Positions 9,381-18,317 of a DNA stretch of 64,000 bases are shown here, piece after piece. A program made the position numbers and the translations under genes. The notes beneath the pieces were generated by a model. The model did no database searches. It saw only the letters and a program-made list of their open reading frames with translations, and had not been told where the DNA came from. This DNA is from Microcoleus sp. CAWBG506 (GTDB lineage: Bacteria; Cyanobacteriota; Cyanobacteriia; Cyanobacteriales; Microcoleaceae), in NCBI GenBank assembly GCA_020883125.1, contig JAHREW010000021.1:15235-79234 (forward strand). The letters run 5' to 3'. Numbering within the stretch: position 1 is the first letter of the stretch; each line of letters opens with the position of its first letter.

Positions 9381-9875
9381 TTAAGATTCGTAGATCTGTT
9401 TGTGTCTGGCTAAAAGCTGGAGATAGGTGGGGTTATTTTTGGCCAGCATCCACTTCTCTTTGAAAATAGTGGCAGATTCCGCTTTCTCCGAATCCGGTTC
9501 CAGAGGCAAAATATTTTTTCGGGCTGCGGTTTGTGCTTCAACCGATTGCAGATTCTGAGGATTCTGCTGGTATTTTTTGCCGTTTTTGTGGTTCGCATAG
9601 CGCCGCGATCGAGTATAGCCCATCTGCAAAAACTTGCGGGCAATATCCGCTCCTACAAAATCTTGGCGATCGAGATACTCTAAAAACAGAGAGTAAATTT
9701 TGCGACTGGACTCCGTGGCAATTTCAGGAGTCTTAAATCTCCAAAAAGCCAAGATTTCTCCTTTATAGGGTTCCACCAACAGCACTCCCTGTTCTCCTTT
9801 CCCCACCCGATAAAGTTGCGGTTGCTCTCGAAAGTCGATCGTCTTAAAATCCTGATTGTAGTCAAACTGCTTCAT
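9381..9875 (-). CDS. DUF4385 family protein
   Basis: This 164-residue protein has the characteristic features of DUF4385: an early YN-DFKTIDFREQPQLYRVGKGEQGVLLVEPYKGEI-type block (read as a pattern) and FVGADIARKFLQMGYTRSRRYANH. The C-terminal lysine-rich tail ends with a TIFKEKWMLAKNNPTYL region. It is cytoplasmic, with no signal or membrane segment. Its start codon overlaps the stop of the upstream DoxX-like gene by 4 bp (ATGA), so the two are likely one transcript. Its biochemical function is not known. Confidence 0.85.
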   Translation of the reverse strand: MKQFDYNQDFKTIDFREQPQLYRVGKGEQGVLLVEPYKGEILAFWRFKTPEIATESSRKIYSLFLEYLDRQDFVGADIARKFLQMGYTRSRRYANHKNGKKYQQNPQNLQSVEAQTAARKNILPLEPDSEKAESATIFKEKWMLAKNNPTYLQLLARHKQIYES

Positions 9876-10297
9876 TGAGGGTTTTGTACTCTATCAGAAA
9901 CTACAGAATTCCCGTCCGTCCTTGGATCGGGTTTGGTATAAACCCAAGCCCAAGCAATTAAGACAGCTTGAAAAGGCAGCCTGAACCAATACAGAAGTGG
10001 GTGATGGGGAATCCCTTCTATGGGAATGCTGTTGATGGCCTGATTAATATTAGCTGGAAACACGGCAATAAACAGAGCAATTAATCCCCAGGCGGCGGCG
10101 CGACTCACGGGAGGAACTAATAGACCAATGCCTCCCAAAATCTCGAAAAAACCGCTGATATAAACCAAAGCTTCTGGGTAAGGAAGCTGGGGTGGCATGA
10201 TTTTGATAAAAGGTGCGGGGACTGCAAAGTGGAGAACCCCTACCACACTAATAGCCACTGCGAGAATAACTCGCCAAATTTCTTTTTGAGTTTTCAT
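9872..10297 (-). CDS. DoxX-like membrane protein
   Basis: This 141-residue protein has four predicted membrane helices, with the typical DoxX pattern of a first helix ending in GVLHFAVP and a second containing YISGFFEILGGIGLLVP. The third helix follows AAAWGLIALF and the fourth VLIAWAWVY. DoxX-family proteins are small integral membrane proteins sometimes tied to redox stress; no specific function can be assigned. It is the first gene of a two-gene minus-strand unit with the DUF4385 gene. Confidence 0.85.
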   Translation of the reverse strand: MKTQKEIWRVILAVAISVVGVLHFAVPAPFIKIMPPQLPYPEALVYISGFFEILGGIGLLVPPVSRAAAWGLIALFIAVFPANINQAINSIPIEGIPHHPLLYWFRLPFQAVLIAWAWVYTKPDPRTDGNSVVSDRVQNPQ

Positions 10298-10570
10298 GGG
10301 AGAGCATTAATTAAAAATTGTAAATTTGCAGCAATAATCCTTGCCAAAATCCGCTGTTTGTGAAACAGTTACCCAGTTTTCCCCGTCAACAACTAACCGC
10401 TAGGGGAACTTTGACAAACGGCTGCGGATTGTCACCCAAAAAAACAGCAGGGGTGTTTTATGAAAATCTTAATCGCCCGTGGGCTGCGATCGCCTCTGTC
10501 CTCCGGCAGTTTTACTAAAAAAAATAGCATACCCAGATTCCCAGACAACTAAAAGTGCTGCGGGACTCTC

Positions 10571-10678
10571 ATACCAAATCCTCTCTTCATCGTCCTGTAT
10601 TAAACTCTCTCTTCTCGAACTTCGCGTCCTTAGCGCCTTCGCGGTTAAATCACCTGACGATACAACCGGAATTGAGAT
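10571..10678 (-). repeat. Interspersed repeat, 'CGCGAAGGCGC' family, minus orientation
   Basis: Reading the minus strand gives CAATTCCGGTTGTATCG, then TTAACCGCGAAGGCGC, then GAGAGAGTTTAATACAGGAC and GATGAAGAGAGGATTT. The same order occurs on the plus strand at 36721-36850 and, degraded, at 62043-62145. Frames that cross it are derived from the repeat. The rest of 10298-10831 shows no gene. Confidence 0.75.
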
Positions 10679-10831
10679 CAAGGAGATCTTGTTAGTTTTA
10701 ATGAGGTTGATTTAAGTTGCAACTCAAAACCAGAAAATCTATCCAAAGCCCTATGTCTCATGCCCTAGGTTGATTTGGGCTGGCATTGCTAAATTAAAAA
10801 TTCAGGTAATGCGATCGGGAATTTAGCTTTC

Positions 10832-11611
10832 ATGACAGACAAAGAGCAGCAACCAACAGAGGAAATCAAGTCCGCAGCAAATTCGGTTTGTGAGGCGGTT
10901 CAGGTGCAGGTAAAAACGGCTCAGGCTGCTGCGGAAACGGCGACGATCGCGTTAAGTGCGATCGGTGTAGCAGCAACGGAAATTGGCACGGCCGCCGCCG
11001 CCAGTGCGGGGGAAGCAGCCGAGTCAACTTTCAAACAAGCCCAGGAATATTTCGACACAGCCACCCGCGAGACAGGAAAAGTTTTGGAAGCAGTGGGCGA
11101 CAACCTTCTGCTGCGAGAATTCCTGAAGTTTTTTCGTGCCGAAGGGCTGCTAACCTTAATCGGTATGGTGGATGTCGCCAGTGCTGAAGCTGCTGTCAGA
11201 AAGTTGCAGCAAGAGTACCCCCAGGAAACTCCTGCCGAAATCGCTCACAGGATTGTAGTAGAAAAAGCCATCTATGCTGGCGGCATCGGCTTAGCAAGCA
11301 GCGTTGTCCCTGGAGTCGCCTTGGCGCTGCTGGCGGTGGATTTGGTAGCGACGACGCAGTTGCAAGCCCAAATGGTTGATCAGATTGCTGCGGCTTACGG
11401 TATGGATGTGCGCGAACCAACTAGGCGAGCGGAAGTTTTGGCTATTTTTGGTCTGTCGGTGGGTAGTTCGGAAGTGCTGAAAGTGCTTTTTGGTGGGCTG
11501 CGAAATGTGCCACTGGCAGGAATGGCGATCGGCGCGAGTACCAATGCTGTGATGTTTTATACGGTGGGGTACGCTGCTTGTAGATTTTACGAGTCTAAGG
11601 CAGTTGTTTGA
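10832..11611 (+). CDS. EcsC family protein
   Basis: This 259-residue protein has an Ala-rich, amphipathic helical N-terminal part (~1-90), which may be a coiled coil. It is followed by an EcsC-like region with YPQETPAEIAHRIVVEKAIYAGGIGL, a hydrophobic segment (VVPGVALALLAVDLVATTQLQ), an IAAAYGMD motif and a C-terminal Gly/Ala-rich hydrophobic stretch. EcsC was named from the Bacillus ecs operon, and the molecular role of these proteins is not established. Membrane association is likely from the two hydrophobic segments. It stands alone, with no adjacent transporter genes. Confidence 0.8.
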   Translation: MTDKEQQPTEEIKSAANSVCEAVQVQVKTAQAAAETATIALSAIGVAATEIGTAAAASAGEAAESTFKQAQEYFDTATRETGKVLEAVGDNLLLREFLKFFRAEGLLTLIGMVDVASAEAAVRKLQQEYPQETPAEIAHRIVVEKAIYAGGIGLASSVVPGVALALLAVDLVATTQLQAQMVDQIAAAYGMDVREPTRRAEVLAIFGLSVGSSEVLKVLFGGLRNVPLAGMAIGASTNAVMFYTVGYAACRFYESKAVV

Positions 11612-12119
11612 CTTTTGACAGGGCGATCGCCCAGGATGTCAAGTGATTTTAGATTTATTTAAACTTTCTTAATCCCCGTTGATTGTGAGAAAAAATTGTC
11701 TCCTTTTCTCTAGCAATAAATCACAGTCAAAAATTTGTATTTTCGGAAGTTACCAACGATGTTAGAATATGTAATGTCATCGAAAAAATGTTATTAAATA
11801 AATCCACTTAATTAAACGTAAAATACTGATGACCGAAAAGCTGACTGCATAAGTCTTCTTCCTTCTACTTAACTGCCCCGTGAGCCACAGGCTGTTTGCC
11901 GATGCGGATCGACCAGATAGGCAAGCTATCAAGATATGTGGCGAAAAGTACCTGTAGCATCCAGATAAATGCGATCGCCCTGAGAAAATCCCAAACTATT
12001 CTGCCAAAATATAACATTTTTTTCCTGGCAGGAACTTTCTTGCCACCAAGTTATTCAGAAAGATTGAGCCTCCAAGCCCTGTGTCATTTTTATCTAAACG
12101 CAAGCAATCACCGACGACC
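11612..12119. other. Intergenic stretch without a supported gene
   Basis: This AT-rich stretch contains one short plus-strand frame (11896-12123) with no ribosome-binding site and no recognisable motif. I see no terminator or RNA gene. Confidence 0.5.
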
Positions 12120-12617
12120 ATGAACACTTCACTTAACACCCCTAAATTGCACCTCAATCAAATGCTGCGGCAATCCCTGCTAGCAAGCATCATCTCCGCA
12201 GCAGCCTTGGCTAGCGGATGGGTTCCCGGTTTGTACGGCAATTCGCCCAGCCTGGTTTTTGGATCGAGCGCCCAAGCTCAAGAGATTAGCAGAGAGGAGA
12301 TTACTAGCTACGCTCGTGCTGTCTTAGCAATGGAACCTAGACGCGAGAAAGCTTATAGAGAAATAAAAGGAATGGCACCAGGTGGAGCGGTTCCAAGAGT
12401 ATTGTGCAACGAAGCTCAGGGAATCAATAGGCTCTCTGGAAACATTCGCGGCGTGGCAGTAAATTACTGCGATGAAGCTAAAAAAATTATAGAAAAAAAT
12501 GGTTTGACAGTTGCTCGCTTCAACCAGCTTACTTTGCTCCAGCAAGCTAATCCGGCTGTCAAAGCACAAATTCAAGCCGAGTTGGTACGGCTGCAACAAC
12601 AAACTGCTAATCCATAA
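12120..12617 (+). CDS. DUF4168 family exported protein
   Basis: This protein has 165 residues when read from the ATG at 12120. An N-terminal signal peptide is followed by an Ala-rich segment ending SSAQAQE, a plausible signal peptidase site. The mature part matches DUF4168: SYARAVLAMEPRREKAYREIK, a Cys in VLCNEAQ, VNYCDEAKKIIEKNGLTVARFNQLT and a helical C-terminus. The two Cys could form a disulfide in the periplasm (inference). A GTG at 12081 would add 13 residues ahead of the signal peptide and is less likely. The function is unknown. Confidence 0.85.
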   Translation: MNTSLNTPKLHLNQMLRQSLLASIISAAALASGWVPGLYGNSPSLVFGSSAQAQEISREEITSYARAVLAMEPRREKAYREIKGMAPGGAVPRVLCNEAQGINRLSGNIRGVAVNYCDEAKKIIEKNGLTVARFNQLTLLQQANPAVKAQIQAELVRLQQQTANP

Positions 12618-12680
12618 TGATTGGTGATTGGTGATTGGTTATGGGTGATGGGTTGGTGCCAATAGCTAATCACCAATTCT
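12618..12680. repeat. Short tandem heptanucleotide repeats
   Basis: The tract is built from degenerate GTGATTG and TTGGTGA units directly after the DUF4168 stop, and a partly complementary stretch (CTAATCACCAATTC) follows. Such heptamer tracts are common between cyanobacterial genes. Others in the window are near 4134-4180, 15703-15770, 24885-24920, 45517-45575 and 61918-61950. Confidence 0.6.
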
Positions 12681-12770
12681 CGATGCCCCATTCACAGGAA
12701 AACCCCGATAAATAAGATATTCCTCAAAAATAGGTGCGACATTAAATCCTGTGAGGGATAGAATATAAAA

Positions 12771-13208
12771 ATGCTAATTTTTACAAAACATTTGCCTGCA
12801 AATCCTGATGCTGTAGTCAGCTTTGTTTTACCCCTGACTGCGGACGATCGCACTCGCAGTCGTCACCGATTTGAAACGGATGCCGGAGAAGTGGTAAACT
12901 TGCGTTTGCCCAGAGGTACTGTACTGCGCGATGGGGATTTATTGCAGTCGGAAGACGGTAATTGTTTAGTGCGAGTCACAGCCAAACCAGAAGCAGTGCT
13001 TGCAGTACGTGCTGGAAATCGGCTGCTACTGATGCGGGCGGCCTATCATTTAGGAAACCGCCACGTAGCTTTAGAAGTGGCTGATAATTATTTAAGGTTT
13101 TCTCCCGATTCAGTCTTGCAGGGAATGCTGGAAAAAATGGGTTTGGAAGTAACAGCAGAAATTGTACCATTTCACCCAGAAGTGGGAGCCTATGGTCATA
13201 GCCATTAA
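12771..13208 (+). CDS. ureE: Urease accessory protein UreE
   Basis: UreE is the nickel metallochaperone that delivers Ni(II) for urease activation. This 145-residue protein shows the N-terminal peptide-binding domain ([13 protein letters not shown], then [15 protein letters not shown]) and the metal-binding domain with [15 protein letters not shown]. It has a short His-containing C-terminus (GAYGHSH) rather than a long His tail. It is the first gene of ureE-ureF-ureG. The urease structural genes and ureD are not in the window. Confidence 0.95.
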   Translation: MLIFTKHLPANPDAVVSFVLPLTADDRTRSRHRFETDAGEVVNLRLPRGTVLRDGDLLQSEDGNCLVRVTAKPEAVLAVRAGNRLLLMRAAYHLGNRHVALEVADNYLRFSPDSVLQGMLEKMGLEVTAEIVPFHPEVGAYGHSH

Positions 13209-13274
13209 GATTTGAGATTGGAGATTTACTTTGATTCATTGAAGAAGAAAGAAGCGAACAGAGAACAATCAATA

Positions 13275-13964
13275 GTGAACAGTCAACTTTTATGTTTATT
13301 GCAGCTAGCTTTTGCACCTGTGGGAGCTTATAGTTATTCTGAAGGACTCGAAATTTTAGTAGAAACAGGTGAGATCGATAGCGAAGTTAGCTTGAGAAAT
13401 TGGTTGCAAGACTCCCTGCAATTCGGGGCGATTCGAGTAGAGGCTGCGCTGGCGGTACGGGGTTTGAGGGCGGCTAAAAAGGAAGATTTAACAGCTTTGA
13501 GTTATTGGAATGGGTGGGCGACGGCGACTAAGGAAACTGAAGAATTGCGATCGCAAAGTTGGCAAATGGGACGGACTTTGATGCGGTTATTGCTGGATTT
13601 GCGATCGCCCACACCGGATGGATTAACGAAAATAGTACCAGAATTCGTGGCCTCGGAGGGTAATCAGTGCAATTTTGCGATCGCCTTTAGCATTGCTTGC
13701 GCTTGCTGGCAGATTGAAGAAGAAGCAGCCCTGTTAGGATATTTGTACAGTTGGGCGACAAACTTGGCGAGTGCGGGTGTCAAATTGATTCCCCTTGGTC
13801 AAACAGCCGGTCAACAATTATTGTTAGATTTGCACTCACAAATTAGCTTTACTGCCCAAGAAGTTTTAAAATTAGAAGATGACGACCTTGGTAGTTGTAG
13901 TTGGGGATTGGCCCTAGCTAGTATGGCCCACGAAACTCAATATACTCGATTATTTCGCAGTTAA
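13275..13964 (+). CDS. ureF: Urease accessory protein UreF
   Basis: UreF is an all-helical component of the UreD-UreF-UreG complex that loads nickel into urease. The family start is clear in LLQLAFAPVGAYSYSEGLE, and SLRNWLQDSL, GWATATKETEELRSQSWQMG and ASAGVKLIPLGQTAGQ follow in order. I prefer the GTG at 13275, which gives a normal ~229 residues. The open frame also reaches a TTG at 13212, but those extra residues come from short-repeat-like sequence. The start is uncertain because neither codon has a strong ribosome-binding site. Confidence 0.9.
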   Translation: MNSQLLCLLQLAFAPVGAYSYSEGLEILVETGEIDSEVSLRNWLQDSLQFGAIRVEAALAVRGLRAAKKEDLTALSYWNGWATATKETEELRSQSWQMGRTLMRLLLDLRSPTPDGLTKIVPEFVASEGNQCNFAIAFSIACACWQIEEEAALLGYLYSWATNLASAGVKLIPLGQTAGQQLLLDLHSQISFTAQEVLKLEDDDLGSCSWGLALASMAHETQYTRLFRS

Positions 13965-13994
13965 AAATCAGAAAATCTCAAATCAAAAATCGCT

Positions 13995-14591
13995 ATGAGT
14001 GCTTTTCGTGTTGGAATTGCGGGCCCTGTTGGTTCGGGAAAAACTGCTTTACTTGATGCTTTGTGCAAATCCCTCCGTCAGCACTACAAGATGGCTGTGG
14101 TGACTAATGATATCTATACTCAGGAAGATGCACAGTTTTTGGTGCGGAGTCAAGCTTTGGATAGCGATCGAATTTTGGGCGTAGAAACCGGAGGCTGTCC
14201 CCACACGGCTATTCGGGAAGATGCTTCGATCAATTTAGTGGCTATTGAACAATTGGAATACAAATTCACTGACTTAGATTTAATCTTTGTCGAAAGTGGG
14301 GGCGATAACTTAGCGGCAACTTTTAGCCCAGAGTTAGTAGATTTGACAATTTACGTAATCGATGTGGCTGCGGGAGACAAAATTCCCCGCAAAGGAGGAC
14401 CAGGAATTACTAAATCCGATTTGCTGGTAATTAATAAAACAGACCTCGCACCCTATGTGGGAGCAGATTTAGGAGTGATGGAACGGGATACTCAAAAAAT
14501 GCGTGGGGAAAAACCTTTTGTTTTTACTAATTTGAAAAGCCAGGAAGGATTAGAATCGGTAGTTGATTTTATCCGCTACCATCTAGTCTAG
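13995..14591 (+). CDS. ureG: Urease accessory GTPase UreG
   Basis: UreG is the SIMIBI-class GTPase that drives nickel insertion. This 198-residue protein has the P-loop [10 protein letters not shown] near the N-terminus, [14 protein letters not shown], the nickel-binding region with Cys-Pro-His ([16 protein letters not shown]), ESGGDNL and the NKTD guanine-recognition motif. It lies 30 bp after ureF on the same strand and completes the accessory cluster. Confidence 0.97.
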   Translation: MSAFRVGIAGPVGSGKTALLDALCKSLRQHYKMAVVTNDIYTQEDAQFLVRSQALDSDRILGVETGGCPHTAIREDASINLVAIEQLEYKFTDLDLIFVESGGDNLAATFSPELVDLTIYVIDVAAGDKIPRKGGPGITKSDLLVINKTDLAPYVGADLGVMERDTQKMRGEKPFVFTNLKSQEGLESVVDFIRYHLV

Positions 14592-14685
14592 AATCCTATT
14601 GAAATTAGATATCTAATTAGTCGAAGGGAGCATTTTTAAAGGTAGTTGATTAATCTAATATCGTTGACCGTTGGACGATCATTAT

Positions 14686-14722
14686 TTAACCACAGAGAAC
14701 ACAGAGAACACAGAGAGAGAAG
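14686..14722 (+). repeat. Interspersed 'AACCACAGAGAACACAGAG' repeat
   Basis: This is a short plus-strand copy of the TTAACCACAGAGAACACAGAG repeat in the 220-bp gap after ureG. Related copies lie at 33915-33962 (opposite strand) and 62072-62103. I find nothing else in the gap. Confidence 0.6.
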
Positions 14723-14814
14723 TTGTTGGATTATCTACAGGGGGGAAAGCGGGTTTACTAAATCATTAGTTTTAGACATGGATAATTTAGACAACCCGCT
14801 CCTAGGATTTAATG

Positions 14815-15705
14815 TTAGTTTATGGGTTGGATTCCTGCCAAATCCAAAATTTGAGGAATTAAATCTTCCCGCTTGACAGCCATCATGTGAACTCCTTGAC
14901 AAATTTGTCGCGCTAGCTTAACTTGTTCGGCGGCAATTTTTATTCCTTCCTGTAAGGGTTCTGGAGCTTTTGCCAAACGATCGATCGTCTCTTGTGGTAT
15001 GTGAACTCCCGGCACATTCTTTTTGATAAATTCAGCATTTTTAGCGGACTTAAACAGAAAAATTCCTGCTAAAATTGGTTTGTTAGAACCCGCAGCAATG
15101 TGGTGCATAAACTTATCTAAAATTTCAAAATCTGTGATTAATTGACTTTGAAAAAACTGGGCTCCTGCTTCTAATTTTTTCTCAAATCGACTTTGTAAAC
15201 CTGACCAACTGGGGCATTGCGGATCGACAGCAGCACCGGCAAATAAATCAGTAACTCCATCTGTTAAAGGTTTGTCATTCCAGTCTTTGCCGCTGTTCAT
15301 TTTTTGAATAGCTTGCAGCAGTCGCACTGCTTCAAAATCAAATACACTTTTGGCTTTTGGATGGTCTCCGGCTTTGACTGGATCGCCTGTTAGTGCTAAT
15401 ATATTGCGAATACCTAAAGCCTGTGCTCCCATCAAATCGGCTTGCAGGCCAATTTGATTGCGATCGCGACAAGCAACTTGACAAATCGGCTCAATGCCGT
15501 GCTGCAATAAAATTACGGACACTGCTAGGGGAGACATTCGTAGCACTGCACGACTGCCATCGGTGATATTAATTGCGTGAACGCGGTTTTTGAGCATTTC
15601 AGCCATTGCCAGGGTGTGAGTGATATCACCGCCTTTGGGGGGGGCTACTTCGGCGGTAATGATAAATTCTCCGGGGGTACTACACGCAGTACGAAAACGA
15701 TTCAT
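14815..15705 (-). CDS. metF: Methylenetetrahydrofolate reductase (MetF family)
   Basis: This 296-residue TIM-barrel protein reduces 5,10-methylene-THF to 5-methyl-THF for methionine synthesis. Family hallmarks are EVAPPKGGDI near the N-terminus, AINITDGSRA, the QVACRDRN segment, NILALTGDP and the C-terminal GVHMMAVKRED. The length matches stand-alone MetF proteins. Cyanobacterial members differ somewhat from E. coli MetF, so the cofactor preference is not clear from sequence. Confidence 0.88.
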   Translation of the reverse strand: MNRFRTACSTPGEFIITAEVAPPKGGDITHTLAMAEMLKNRVHAINITDGSRAVLRMSPLAVSVILLQHGIEPICQVACRDRNQIGLQADLMGAQALGIRNILALTGDPVKAGDHPKAKSVFDFEAVRLLQAIQKMNSGKDWNDKPLTDGVTDLFAGAAVDPQCPSWSGLQSRFEKKLEAGAQFFQSQLITDFEILDKFMHHIAAGSNKPILAGIFLFKSAKNAEFIKKNVPGVHIPQETIDRLAKAPEPLQEGIKIAAEQVKLARQICQGVHMMAVKREDLIPQILDLAGIQPIN

Positions 15706-15815
15706 GATTGGTTGTTGGTGGTTGGTTATTGGTGGTTGGTTATTGGTGGTTGGTGTCGCCAGCCAGCGAAGTCGAAGGGTTAGTTGTTATTGGCGACGCC
15801 AATAACAACTAACCA
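15703..15815. repeat. Heptamer-like tandem tract and 33-bp palindrome between metF and trpS
   Basis: Tandem GGTTGGTTATTGGT-type units (15710-15755) lead into a perfect palindrome at 15780-15812, with 16-bp arms (TTAGTTGTTATTGGCG and its complement) around a single A. It sits 11 bp from the trpS stop codon and upstream of metF. It could fold in the trpS 3' UTR, but no T-run follows, so a terminator role is unproven. Confidence 0.7.
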
Positions 15816-15822
15816 ATAACAA

Positions 15823-16833
15823 CTAAGCAGGTAAAGAATAACCGAAAGCTTTTTTAACCTTAGTCAGAGTTTGGTTTGCAATAGCTTGTGCTTGTTCCTT
15901 TCCACGACGCAGCACCGAATCCAAATATCCCCGATCGTCCATTATTTCTTTGTATTTATCCTGAATAGGTTTAAGTGCATTAATTGTGGTTTCTGTCAAG
16001 AGGGGCTTAAAATCTCCCCAACCCATATTTTCACACTCCGCTGCCACTTCTTCCTTAGATTTCCCAGAAAGCAGGAGATAAAGCGTCAGCAAATTTCTAG
16101 CTTCGGGGCGATCGGGGTCATCAAAGGTCAAACCTCGCACCGCATCTGTTTTGCACCGTTTAATTTTTTTGGTAATTGTTTCTGGCGAATCCAATAAATT
16201 AATTCTACTCAGTTCGGAAGGGTCGGATTTCGACATTTTACGATTGCCGTCTGTCAAGCTCATCACCCTCGCGCCGTCAGTCCGAATTAACGGTTTAGGA
16301 AGTTTCAATACAGGTTTTTCCGGTGTACCAAATTGGTGATTTAATCTAATAACTAGATCTCTGGTTAGTTCCAAATGTTGTTTTTGGTCTTCTCCTACTG
16401 GTACTTGATCTGCATCGTAAAGCAAGATATCGGCGGCCATTAATACGGGATAATTCAGCAAGCCTGCGTTAACATTTTCTCCTTGTTTAACTGCTTTTTC
16501 TTTAAACTGAATCATATCTTCTAGCCAGTTAATCGGCGTAATGCAGTTAAGCAGCCATGCTAGTTCTGTATGAGCAGGAACGTGGGATTGTATGAAAATA
16601 GTAGAATATTCCAAATCGATGCCACAAGCTAAATATAGAGCGGCGATGGTGTAGCTGTCATTAGCTAGAGTTGCGGGATTGTGCGGTGCGGTAATGGCGT
16701 GCAAATCGACTACGCAAAAGTAGTTTTCGTACTGATTTTGACCTTCTACCCAGTTGCGAATGGCACCGAGATAATTGCCGAGGTGTAGATTGCCTGTTGG
16801 CTGAATTCCTGAAAGAACGCGCTGTTTACCCAT
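15823..16833 (-). CDS. trpS: Tryptophanyl-tRNA synthetase
   Basis: This class I aminoacyl-tRNA synthetase charges tRNA-Trp. In 336 residues it has the HIGH-like TGNLHLGNYLGA (residues ~12-23), the family motif ADILLYDADQVPVGEDQKQHLE, and the KMSKS loop in RKMSKSDPS. This length is normal for bacterial TrpRS. It shares a strand with metF, but the palindrome in the gap may separate the transcripts. Confidence 0.97.
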   Translation of the reverse strand: MGKQRVLSGIQPTGNLHLGNYLGAIRNWVEGQNQYENYFCVVDLHAITAPHNPATLANDSYTIAALYLACGIDLEYSTIFIQSHVPAHTELAWLLNCITPINWLEDMIQFKEKAVKQGENVNAGLLNYPVLMAADILLYDADQVPVGEDQKQHLELTRDLVIRLNHQFGTPEKPVLKLPKPLIRTDGARVMSLTDGNRKMSKSDPSELSRINLLDSPETITKKIKRCKTDAVRGLTFDDPDRPEARNLLTLYLLLSGKSKEEVAAECENMGWGDFKPLLTETTINALKPIQDKYKEIMDDRGYLDSVLRRGKEQAQAIANQTLTKVKKAFGYSLPA

Positions 16834-16883
16834 GAGGAAAGAATTGAATTAAATTCACCTTTCTATATTGACACGTTTAACTG

Positions 16884-18317
16884 TCAACCGTTTTTCGGTT
16901 TTGTGAGCCACCAGGTGATGCCGGCTGAGAAAAGGGCGATCGCAAAACTCAACGAAAAGGAAAATGCAAAGGGATGCAAGTGCATGACAATCGGGATTTG
17001 ATGGTTTTGGACTGTCTTGAAGAGTTCGTCTGTACCACTGGATGCTGCGATGCCTCCGGCTGCTAAACCTACGCCGATCGCCTGTACGGTACTTTCTAGG
17101 CGATCGTCTCGATCTCTCTCACCTTTCTCACTGTCGCGGAGTGCGATCTGGTTTGTGCGATCGTTCCTGGCTTGTTCTATTTCTACTATGCCGCGGATTG
17201 AGGCGATCGCCTGGTCGATTAGGTGTGTGCCGTGGCGGAAATATCCTAAATCTGCTGCTATTTGCGATCGGAAATAAGGAGCTGTTTTTCTACTGAAGTG
17301 ATTTAATATAGATAGTTCTTCCTTATCGTTTTCTAGTATATCACATATTTTCTGCAAAATGTCAGTGTAATTGTTAAGATTTATCGCAATTGTATTGTCA
17401 TAATCTTCTAATTTAATCAGCGCTTGGGTGTAAGCAAGTCCTGCTTTCAGTAGCTTTTTCAACTCCTCCTTAAACTCCTGTAAATTTTCGGTAGTCAAAT
17501 CCCTGTCTAGTTCATCTATTCGCTGCTGCAACGAATTAACAGTATCCTCAACTTGTCTGTAAAAATTAAACAGTAGGCGGTAAATTTCTCGGCTGTTGTG
17601 AAAAGCTTTAATGATTTTATTGCGATAGAAAAACAAGTCTACTATTTCTTTCTGGTAAATATTAAGCTGATCTTCCGAGGCTTCGCTGTCGGGGAACCAG
17701 ACAAGCAAGTGCCGATAATTAGCAGTTTGCTTGATTAAACCGTACTCAAAAATCGGACTTCCAAATAACACGTCGGCGCGATTGAAAGCAGGGCGATATT
17801 TTTCTGGGAGTAAAGCATTACGGCATTTGTCAGCTAGAGATTGCAGGATTTCGCGACTTGGTGGTTGTGGTTGCGAGGGTAATTTAGCGGTAATCAGAAT
17901 TGTTTCACCTAGAAATTCTTCCCCGGTAACGATTCCTAATAAATTTTCGGGGTTAAATATACTCAACCATTGCGGCGAAACTTCTTCTACACAAGTATCC
18001 GAGAAACCGACATTCAACCACAGGGCATAACTATCTCCAATCTTGATAGGTATCGCAAAACCTTCGACATCTAATTCACTGTGACTGTAGCTGACTTTCG
18101 TCTCAAAATTCAAGCTAATGTCTGGCAACAAATCAACCCGAAGATTAGATGCTTCTCCTGAAAAATCGAGATAACTTTTGAATTTTTCGGTTGTAAAACT
18201 TTCTAAAAAATCTTCGCCCCAATTCCAGAGGGGATTATTTCTGCTGCTAGTATCACCGATTAGGTGGAAGGCAAAAACATAGACATTAGGTTGTAAAACT
18301 TTTTCAATTTCATTCAT
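16884..18317 (-). CDS. Coiled-coil protein with C-terminal membrane segments, CHAT-cluster member
   Basis: This 477-residue protein has no family name I can give. Residues ~1-220 look like a soluble mixed alpha/beta domain, ~240-400 is helical with a charged coiled coil (VNSLQQRIDELDRDL), and two hydrophobic segments end the protein (AIGVGLAAGGIAASS and FAFSFSLSFAIALFSAGITWWL). A charged stretch (SEKGERDRDDR) precedes the first. The layout resembles CorA-like or effector-type membrane proteins only in outline. Its ATG overlaps the stop of the 113-residue gene by 4 bp, so the two are co-transcribed, probably with the TPR-CHAT gene upstream. A role as a membrane-acting partner of the CHAT protein is inference. 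Confidence 0.7.
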   Translation of the reverse strand: MNEIEKVLQPNVYVFAFHLIGDTSSRNNPLWNWGEDFLESFTTEKFKSYLDFSGEASNLRVDLLPDISLNFETKVSYSHSELDVEGFAIPIKIGDSYALWLNVGFSDTCVEEVSPQWLSIFNPENLLGIVTGEEFLGETILITAKLPSQPQPPSREILQSLADKCRNALLPEKYRPAFNRADVLFGSPIFEYGLIKQTANYRHLLVWFPDSEASEDQLNIYQKEIVDLFFYRNKIIKAFHNSREIYRLLFNFYRQVEDTVNSLQQRIDELDRDLTTENLQEFKEELKKLLKAGLAYTQALIKLEDYDNTIAINLNNYTDILQKICDILENDKEELSILNHFSRKTAPYFRSQIAADLGYFRHGTHLIDQAIASIRGIVEIEQARNDRTNQIALRDSEKGERDRDDRLESTVQAIGVGLAAGGIAASSGTDELFKTVQNHQIPIVMHLHPFAFSFSLSFAIALFSAGITWWLTKPKNG

